From Mariprofundus sp. KV (GTDB taxonomy: Bacteria > Pseudomonadota > Zetaproteobacteria > Mariprofundales > Mariprofundaceae), in NCBI RefSeq assembly GCF_013387475.1, contig NZ_VWNB01000001.1:152559-216558 (forward strand): a DNA stretch of 64,000 bases. The letters run 5' to 3'. The notes beneath the pieces are model-generated. The model had not been told where the DNA came from and did no database searches. It worked only from the letters and a program-made list of their open reading frames with translations. The position numbers and the translations under genes were made by a program. Shown piece after piece: positions 58,610-64,000 of this stretch; the first letter of the stretch is position 1; every line of letters begins with the position of its first letter.

Positions 58610-59272
58610 ATGAGTGTGATGTTTTTACCATTAAGGCTGATTCCGGTACCGGTGCAGTGTGTGGTGATGACCACAGTGCTGGAGCTGGTCTTCTCGCGTG
58701 ATGCCAGCCTTAAGCCCTATCTGGCCGACCTTGAAGGACGCGTTTTCCGCATCCATGTCTCTGATACCAATGCCATCATGTTTCTCGGTTTTTCACGTGG
58801 CAAGGCGTGGGTTCACTCCACCTTTGATGGTGAACCCAATGTGCGTCTGGCTGGTACCACTGCAGGCTTTGCCCGCATGTGTTTTGCCCATGAGGATCCC
58901 GATGAACTGGTCTTTCAGCAGGTGTTGAAACTCTCCGGCGACTCCGATGCCATGCTGCGTTTTAAGAAGCTGTTTGCTGCTGCCGATCTGGATTGGGAGC
59001 GCGAGCTGCGCGCCTCATTCGGTGACTTCTTCGGCACCCGTGTCGCCAGGGCTGCTCACGCACTGGTTGCCGCCGAACAGAAGCTGGCCGACGGCACCAA
59101 ACAGATGTTGCAGAACAATCTGCAGTCGATGGATATCCCTGATGCCGCACGTCTGCAGCAGTGGCAGGCAGGTGTTGAGCGCTTCTCACATCAGATCAGC
59201 AAGCTTAAAGGGCGGGTTACCCGCGCTGAACACAGGTTAGAGCATCTCTGCGAAGAGAAGAGCGAAGCCTGA
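58610..59272 (+). CDS. ubiJ: Ubiquinone biosynthesis accessory factor UbiJ
   Basis: A 220-residue SCP2-fold lipid-binding protein that organises the Ubi enzyme complex with UbiK. The sterol-carrier domain (about 25-110) contains ASLKPYLADLEGRVFRIHVSD, VRLAGTTAGFARMCF and LVFQQVLKLSGDSDAMLRFKKLFAAADLDWE. The C-terminal half is a helical coiled region (EQKLADGTKQMLQNNLQS, KLKGRVTRAEHRLEHL). It sits between ubiE and ubiB, the standard order. Confidence 0.93.
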   Translation: MSVMFLPLRLIPVPVQCVVMTTVLELVFSRDASLKPYLADLEGRVFRIHVSDTNAIMFLGFSRGKAWVHSTFDGEPNVRLAGTTAGFARMCFAHEDPDELVFQQVLKLSGDSDAMLRFKKLFAAADLDWERELRASFGDFFGTRVARAAHALVAAEQKLADGTKQMLQNNLQSMDIPDAARLQQWQAGVERFSHQISKLKGRVTRAEHRLEHLCEEKSEA

Positions 59273-59285
59273 TGCCAATACCTGC

Positions 59286-60893
59286 GTGATAAAACTACCC
59301 TCCAACCTGCGCCGCAATCTGCGCCTGATGCGCATCGGCCACATTCTGGCCAGTCACGGCATGGCCGCTCTGGCTGTACGCATGCGCCTGTTCTACCCCT
59401 ATGTCTGGCTGGTTCAGCTCTTCCGTGGCGATGACCTGCCCAAGGATCTCGGCACGCAGATTCGACTGGTACTGGAGGAGCTTGGCCCCACCTTTATCAA
59501 GTTCGGACAGATGCTCTCCACACGTGTTGATCTACTGCCGCTTGAGGTGGCACTGGAGCTGAAGAAACTACAGGACGATGTACCTCCGGAGCCGTTTGAG
59601 AAGGTGCGCCGCGTTATCGAGCAGAGCTTTAAGAGGCCGCTCACCGGTGAACATGGTGTCTATGCGACCTTTGATGAGACCCCTGTTGCTGCCGCATCTA
59701 TCGCTCAGGTTCACTTTGCAGAGCTGGCCGATGGTCGTCAGGTGGCCGTTAAGGTTCGCCGTGATCATATCAGCCGCACCATTGAATCGGATCTCTCAAT
59801 TCTCAAGCTGCTGGCTAGCCTTTTCCACCGCTACTTCCCTGAATACCATCGCCTGAAAGCACCACAGGTGATTGAGGAGTTCGCGATCACCATCCGTGGT
59901 GAGCTGAACCTGCGCGCTGAAGCTGCTCACGCCAGCCGCTTTGCCGAAAACTTTGCCGAAGTAGAGGGGGTACGTGTACCTGAAGTACTGTGGGACTACA
60001 CCCAGACCGAGGTACTGACCACCGAACGCATCTGCGGCACCCCGATTGATGAGAAGGCGAAGCTGGAAGCGGCGGGCCATGACTGCCTGAAACTGTGCGA
60101 ACGGGCCGCCACCCAGTTTTTCCGCATGGTATTCACCGATGGTTACTTCCATGCCGATATGCATCCGGGCAACATCTTTGTCGGTGATAACGGCGACATC
60201 ATCTTTATCGATTTCGGCATTGTGGGCAGACTTGATATCAAATCGCGCCGTTATATTGCCGGTATGCTGCTGGCTTTTCTGCAGGAGGATTACCGTCGCG
60301 CCGCCGAGGTGCATGTTGAGGCCGGGTATGTACCAGCCAATACCGACATCTCCGCCTTTGAGGATGCCCTGCGTGAGATCGCCGTGCCAATCTTTAACCG
60401 CCCCCTGGGTGACATCTCCATTGCCGAGCTTCTCCTCTCGATGTTTGCGGTAACCGAACGCTTCAAGATGGAGACGCAACCACAACTGCTGCTGCTGCAG
60501 AAGACGATGGTGGTGATCGAAGGGGTGGCTCGCGAACTGGCCGATCAGGCCAATATCTGGATGCTGGCACGGCCGATGATCACGGAGTGGATGACGCGCC
60601 ACATGGGCCCGATCGGCAAGGCTGAAGCCGTTGGCGAAGAGATTCGTGACCAGCTGCATGACTGGATGCGACTGCCGGCCAAGATTGATGGCGTGCTCTC
60701 CCGCATTGAGGAGGGCAAGGTCACCTTCAACAGTGAGCCCTCACGCCTCTCTGCACTGATCGGCGCGATGCTCTCTGCCGGTGGTGGTGGCTGGCTGGCC
60801 TGGAGTCTCGCCAGCGACGCGGGAACCGGCATACTGCTGCTTGCAGGCGCAGTGACGGGGCTTGGTATGCTGCTCGCCATCAGCCGCAGTTAA
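59286..60893 (+). CDS. ubiB: UbiB atypical kinase/ATPase
   Basis: A 535-residue ABC1/UbiB family protein of ubiquinone biosynthesis with two C-terminal transmembrane helices. The KxGQ motif (FIKFGQMLSTRVD), the Ala-rich loop PVAAASIAQVHFAELADGRQVAVKV, ExD-like and the DFG-like IDFGIVGRL triad are all present. HADMHPGNIFV is the catalytic block. GTG start at 59286, 13 bp after ubiJ. The final helices read GGWLAWSLASDAGTGILLLAGAV. Confidence 0.96.
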   Translation: MIKLPSNLRRNLRLMRIGHILASHGMAALAVRMRLFYPYVWLVQLFRGDDLPKDLGTQIRLVLEELGPTFIKFGQMLSTRVDLLPLEVALELKKLQDDVPPEPFEKVRRVIEQSFKRPLTGEHGVYATFDETPVAAASIAQVHFAELADGRQVAVKVRRDHISRTIESDLSILKLLASLFHRYFPEYHRLKAPQVIEEFAITIRGELNLRAEAAHASRFAENFAEVEGVRVPEVLWDYTQTEVLTTERICGTPIDEKAKLEAAGHDCLKLCERAATQFFRMVFTDGYFHADMHPGNIFVGDNGDIIFIDFGIVGRLDIKSRRYIAGMLLAFLQEDYRRAAEVHVEAGYVPANTDISAFEDALREIAVPIFNRPLGDISIAELLLSMFAVTERFKMETQPQLLLLQKTMVVIEGVARELADQANIWMLARPMITEWMTRHMGPIGKAEAVGEEIRDQLHDWMRLPAKIDGVLSRIEEGKVTFNSEPSRLSALIGAMLSAGGGGWLAWSLASDAGTGILLLAGAVTGLGMLLAISRS

Positions 60894-60901
60894 TCACGGT
60901 T

Positions 60902-60929
60902 TTGTGCTTTTCTCTGTTTCGTCTATACT
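60902..60929 (+). promoter_or_regulatory. Sigma-70 promoter of metK
   Basis: TTGTGC (60902-60907), 16-bp spacer and TATACT (60924-60929), followed by a leader with a ribosome-binding site AGGA before the ATG at 60985. Confidence 0.55.
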
Positions 60930-60984
60930 CCGCCGCAATGTTTCCCCGGCTTAAACTATACTCCAACTACAGGGCAGGAAATTC

Positions 60985-62154
60985 ATGAGCAATAATTTTG
61001 TATTTACATCCGAATCGGTCTCCGAGGGTCACCCGGACAAGGTTGCTGACCGCATCTCCGACAGCGTTCTGGATGCCATTCTCGAGCAGGACAAATATGC
61101 ACGTGTAGCGTGTGAAACGCTTGTGACTACAGGCCTGGCTCTGATTGCCGGTGAGATCACCACAACTGCAGTACTCGATTATCAGGATATCGTGCGCAGT
61201 GCGATCAAGGATATCGGTTACAACTCATCCGCGATGGGTTTTGACTGGGAGTCATGTTCTGTGCTGGTCAGTCTCGATAAGCAGTCGCCTGATATCGCCA
61301 TGGGCGTGAATGTCGGAGAAGGACTCGATCTTGATCAGGGTGCAGGCGATCAGGGGCTGATGTTCGGATACGCAACCAACGAAACCGAGGTGTTGATGCC
61401 AACCCCGATCCACCTCTCTCATCTGCTGGTGGCCAAACAGGCTGATGTTCGCAAGTCGGGCAAACTCAACTTCCTGCGGCCGGATGCCAAATCACAGGTC
61501 ACGGTTCGTTATGAGAACTACAAACCTGTCGCCATTGATGCAGTTGTACTCTCCACCCAGCATAATCCGGATGTAAGCCACAAGGATCTCTCTGAAGCGA
61601 TCATGGAAGAGGTGATCAATCCAATCCTCGGCGATACCGGTCTGCTGCATGCAGGCACCGCTTACCACATCAATCCAACCGGTCGCTTTGTGATCGGTGG
61701 CCCTGTAGGCGATTGCGGTGTAACCGGTCGCAAGATTATCGTTGATACCTACGGCGGGTTCGGCCATCACGGTGGCGGCGCCTTCTCCGGTAAAGATCCA
61801 ACAAAGGTTGACCGCTCTGCATGTTACATGATGCGTTATGTTGCCAAGAATATCGTTGCTGCCGGCCTTGCTGACCGCTGCGAAGTGCAGGTGGCCTATG
61901 CTATCGGTGTAGCACACCCTCTCTCTGTCATGGTCAACACCTTCGGCACAGGCAAGATTGATGACAGCAGACTGGCTGATATCGTGAGTGAAGTGTTTGA
62001 TCTGCGTCCGAAGGGCATTGTGCAGACACTTGATCTGCTGCGTCCAATCTACGCACAGACCGCTGCTTACGGTCACTTTGGCCGCGAACTGCCGGACTTC
62101 ACCTGGGAGAAGACCGACAAAGTGGACGCCATCAAGGCTGCCGCCGGGGTTTAA
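60985..62154 (+). CDS. metK: S-adenosylmethionine synthetase
   Basis: A 389-residue enzyme that makes SAM from methionine and ATP. Signature blocks are [21 protein letters not shown], the catalytic [16 protein letters not shown], and the flexible-loop and phosphate-binding region [28 protein letters not shown]. Full length with AGGAAATTC upstream. The following R7 element and riboswitch separate it from ahcY. Confidence 0.97.
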   Translation: MSNNFVFTSESVSEGHPDKVADRISDSVLDAILEQDKYARVACETLVTTGLALIAGEITTTAVLDYQDIVRSAIKDIGYNSSAMGFDWESCSVLVSLDKQSPDIAMGVNVGEGLDLDQGAGDQGLMFGYATNETEVLMPTPIHLSHLLVAKQADVRKSGKLNFLRPDAKSQVTVRYENYKPVAIDAVVLSTQHNPDVSHKDLSEAIMEEVINPILGDTGLLHAGTAYHINPTGRFVIGGPVGDCGVTGRKIIVDTYGGFGHHGGGAFSGKDPTKVDRSACYMMRYVAKNIVAAGLADRCEVQVAYAIGVAHPLSVMVNTFGTGKIDDSRLADIVSEVFDLRPKGIVQTLDLLRPIYAQTAAYGHFGRELPDFTWEKTDKVDAIKAAAGV

Positions 62155-62159
62155 TTGAA

Positions 62160-62275
62160 AGCCGGATAAATGCATCGTGCATTTCCCGGCTAACGCAAAG
62201 CCAAAAACGTCGTTTTGACTTTGCTCACAAAACAGAGTGCCAAGCACTCTGTTTTGGCACCCATCCATAGGTGCG
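62160..62275 (+). repeat. Multi-hairpin element R7
   Basis: Same order as R3: D (AGCCGG/CCGGCT with an inner ATGCA/TGCAT), ACGCAAAG opening C (GCAAAG / CTTTGC with inner CAAAA/TTTTG), the linker TCACA, B (a perfect 12-bp stem AAAACAGAGTGC / GCACTCTGTTTT) and A (GGCACC / GGTGC with loop CATCCATA). All stems differ in sequence from R3; the linkers do not. Confidence 0.9.
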
Positions 62276-62345
62276 GGAGCAGATTCACAACCGACTTTGA
62301 CCAGGATAAACAAACCGGCCACCTTTGTGTGGTCGATTTGCTTCC

Positions 62346-62413
62346 AGACTGAGGAGCACTGCAGTGCCGCAAAGCGGTACCAGGCTCAGTCGAAAAATGT
62401 TCAACGGTGCTCA
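62346..62413 (+). ncRNA. S-adenosylhomocysteine (SAH) riboswitch
   Basis: Matches the ahcY-type SAH riboswitch. P1 is GACTGAG (62347-62353) with CTCAGTC (62385-62391). The conserved GAGGAGCACTGC, a variable P2 (GTGCCGC ... GCGGTACC) and CCAGGCTC are all present. The pseudoknot helix forms between GAGCAC (62354-62359) and GTGCTC (62407-62412). A to G differences from known examples keep pairing. High SAH should turn on ahcY; this is established for the class. Confidence 0.93.
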
Positions 62414-62468
62414 TATTTTTATGCCCGGTTTGTTGCAACGCAGCCGGGCAAGCCATAGGAGTATGAGA

Positions 62469-63875
62469 ATGTCTGATTTTACCGATTACAAAGTAGCAGA
62501 TATGTCCCCGGCAACCATTGCCTGGGGTCGCAAAGAGCTGACCATCGCCGAGACTGAAATGCCGGGCCTGATGGTGACCCGCGAAAAGTATGCGGCATCC
62601 CAGCCACTGAAGGGCGCCCGCATTGCAGGCAGCCTGCATATGACCATCCAGACCGGCGTGTTGATTGAAACACTGACCGCGCTGGGCGCTGAAGTGCGCT
62701 GGGCATCATGCAACATCTACTCTACACAGGACCACGCTGCTGCAGCCATTGCTGCTGAAGGTATTCCGGTTTTTGCCCATAAGGGCGAGACACTAGATGA
62801 GTACTGGGAGTTCTGCCACAACATCATGGAGTGGCATGACGGTGGCACACCAAACATGATCCTTGATGATGGTGGCGACGCCACGACCCTGCTGGTGCTT
62901 GGTGCCAAAGCGGAGAAGGATGCATCTGTACTGGATAATCCGGGCTCCGAAGAGGAGGTGGCTCTGTTCGCATCGATCAAGAAACGTCTGGCCACGCAGC
63001 CCGGCTACTACACCAGCCGTCGTGATGCGATTCGCGGCGTAACCGAAGAGACCACCACCGGTGTTCACCGTCTGTATCAGATGTTCGAGCGTGGCGAGCT
63101 GCCGTTCCCTGCGATCAACGTGAACGACTCTGTGACCAAATCCAAATTCGACAACCTCTACGGCTGCCGCGAGTCACTGCTGGACGGCATCAAGCGCGCA
63201 ACCGATGTCATGATTGCAGGCAAAATCTGCGTCGTGCTCGGTTACGGTGATGTCGGCAAGGGCTGTGCACAGGCGTTCCGTGGCATGGGTGCCACCACCT
63301 GGGTGACCGAGATCGATCCGATCTGCGCACTGCAGGCTGCGATGGAAGGCTACCGTGTTGTAAATATGGACGAAGCATGCGCCCTGGGTGATATCTTTGT
63401 TACCACCACAGGCAACTACCACGTCATCACCCACGACCACATGGCAGCGATGAAGGATCAGTCCATCGTCTGCAACATCGGCCACTTCGACAATGAGATC
63501 GATGTTGCCAGTCTGAAGAAATATGAGTGGGACAATGTTAAACCACAGGTGGATCAGATCATCTTCCCTGATGGCAAGCGCATCACGCTGCTGGCAGAGG
63601 GTCGTCTGGTGAACTTGGGCTGTGGCACGGGCCATCCAAGTTTCGTGATGTCCAACTCCTTCACCAACCAGACGCTGGCGCAGATCGAGCTGTTCACACA
63701 GACCGGTGAGTACAAGAATGAAGTGTACACCCTGCCGAAGAAACTGGACGAAGAGGTGGCGCGTCTGCATCTTGCCAAGGTTGGTGTGAACCTGACCCCG
63801 CTTTCGCAGGAACAGGCTGACTATATCGGCGTACCTGTAGAGGGTCCGTACAAGCCAAACCACTACCGTTATTAA
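62469..63875 (+). CDS. ahcY: Adenosylhomocysteinase
   Basis: A 468-residue SAH hydrolase that clears SAH to adenosine and homocysteine. It begins [20 protein letters not shown]. It has [34 protein letters not shown], the NAD-binding [17 protein letters not shown] and the C-terminal [32 protein letters not shown]. The ATG at 62469 is seven bases after TAGGAG; the ATG at 62463 is too close. Longer starts would run through the riboswitch. Completes the SAM cycle with metK. Confidence 0.97.
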   Translation: MSDFTDYKVADMSPATIAWGRKELTIAETEMPGLMVTREKYAASQPLKGARIAGSLHMTIQTGVLIETLTALGAEVRWASCNIYSTQDHAAAAIAAEGIPVFAHKGETLDEYWEFCHNIMEWHDGGTPNMILDDGGDATTLLVLGAKAEKDASVLDNPGSEEEVALFASIKKRLATQPGYYTSRRDAIRGVTEETTTGVHRLYQMFERGELPFPAINVNDSVTKSKFDNLYGCRESLLDGIKRATDVMIAGKICVVLGYGDVGKGCAQAFRGMGATTWVTEIDPICALQAAMEGYRVVNMDEACALGDIFVTTTGNYHVITHDHMAAMKDQSIVCNIGHFDNEIDVASLKKYEWDNVKPQVDQIIFPDGKRITLLAEGRLVNLGCGTGHPSFVMSNSFTNQTLAQIELFTQTGEYKNEVYTLPKKLDEEVARLHLAKVGVNLTPLSQEQADYIGVPVEGPYKPNHYRY

Positions 63876-63939
63876 TCGTGGCCCGGGTGTTCGCATCCGG
63901 ATAAAGTAGTCATACAACAGCATAAGGAGGGTAGCAGCT

Positions 63940-64000
63940 ATGGATACAAAAACGTCTCTGTTAGCCGCTACCCTTTTTGCTTTTGTGCTGGTTAACAACA
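63940..64000 (+). CDS. Start of a secreted protein (truncated by window end)
   Basis: AAGGAGG (63924-63930) precedes the ATG and the first 20 residues (MDTKTSLLAATLFAFVLVNN) are a typical signal peptide core. It follows ahcY by 64 bp on the same strand. The product cannot be identified. Confidence 0.6.
   Translation, partial: MDTKTSLLAATLFAFVLVNN

Noticed and set aside
60930-60984. SAM riboswitch before metK
   Set aside because: Only 55 bases separate the promoter from the ATG and no SAM riboswitch core is present.
63174-63998. Open frame of 274 codons on the minus strand
   Set aside because: Antisense to ahcY and the start of the next gene, with no domain.

Overview
The window (64 kb, moderate GC, dense coding on both strands) looks like the chromosome of a microaerophilic or facultative proteobacterium. 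UbiE, UbiJ and UbiB point to ubiquinone and hence Proteobacteria. Pyruvate:ferredoxin oxidoreductase lies beside a full pyruvate dehydrogenase operon, with class II (B12-dependent) ribonucleotide reductase, bacteriohemerythrin, an exported rubrerythrin and a soluble transhydrogenase. This mix fits a Zetaproteobacterium-like iron oxidiser, but that placement is inference; no rRNA or taxonomic marker was checked.

Layout. 1-11 kb: DNA/RNA maintenance genes (trmFO, nfo, ogt, smpB), a GacA-type regulator, a GGDEF/EAL protein and small enzymes. 11-15 kb: envelope genes (SH3-anchor protein, OmpA-like lipoprotein, coiled-coil membrane protein, SYLF lipid-binding protein). 15-22 kb: an accessory block of exported proteins of unknown role (Sel1, pilin-like, WG-repeat, DUF1566). 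22-33 kb: a queuosine-mannosyltransferase-like enzyme, a rhodanese lipoprotein, then a redox block (GltD-like flavoprotein, PFOR, SthA, exported rubrerythrin). 32.7-38 kb: pdhA-pdhB-pdhC-lpdA. 38-48 kb: housekeeping and small regulatory genes (cNMP-binding protein, SUI1, LOG, tcdA, tatD, thioredoxin, hemerythrin, selO). 48-54 kb: an accessory stretch with NERD, DUF3883 and an AbiE-like pair flanked by 47-bp direct repeats, plus tRNA-Thr. 54-64 kb: split class II RNR, ubiE-ubiJ-ubiB, metK, then an SAH riboswitch and ahcY.

The most unusual feature is a family of compact multi-hairpin elements (at least eight copies, here called R1-R8, about 110-225 bp). Most keep one order of stem-loops (D, C, a TCAC linker, B, A, sometimes E). 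The stem sequences differ between copies while staying self-complementary, which is the pattern expected of a selected DNA or RNA structure. Three copies are about 90% identical and end in roughly 15-bp inverted repeats, like a MITE. Copies sit between divergent, convergent and tandem genes and even inside the ubiE-ubiJ and nrdJb-nrdJa gene pairs.

Other points: an SAH riboswitch before ahcY; a candidate NrdR box and a perfect DnaA box before nrdJ; several genes whose predicted transcription start falls on the start codon (leaderless); two mini-ORF leaders overlapping the next gene; and a tcdA gene whose 3' end has been duplicated around a short inserted repeat.
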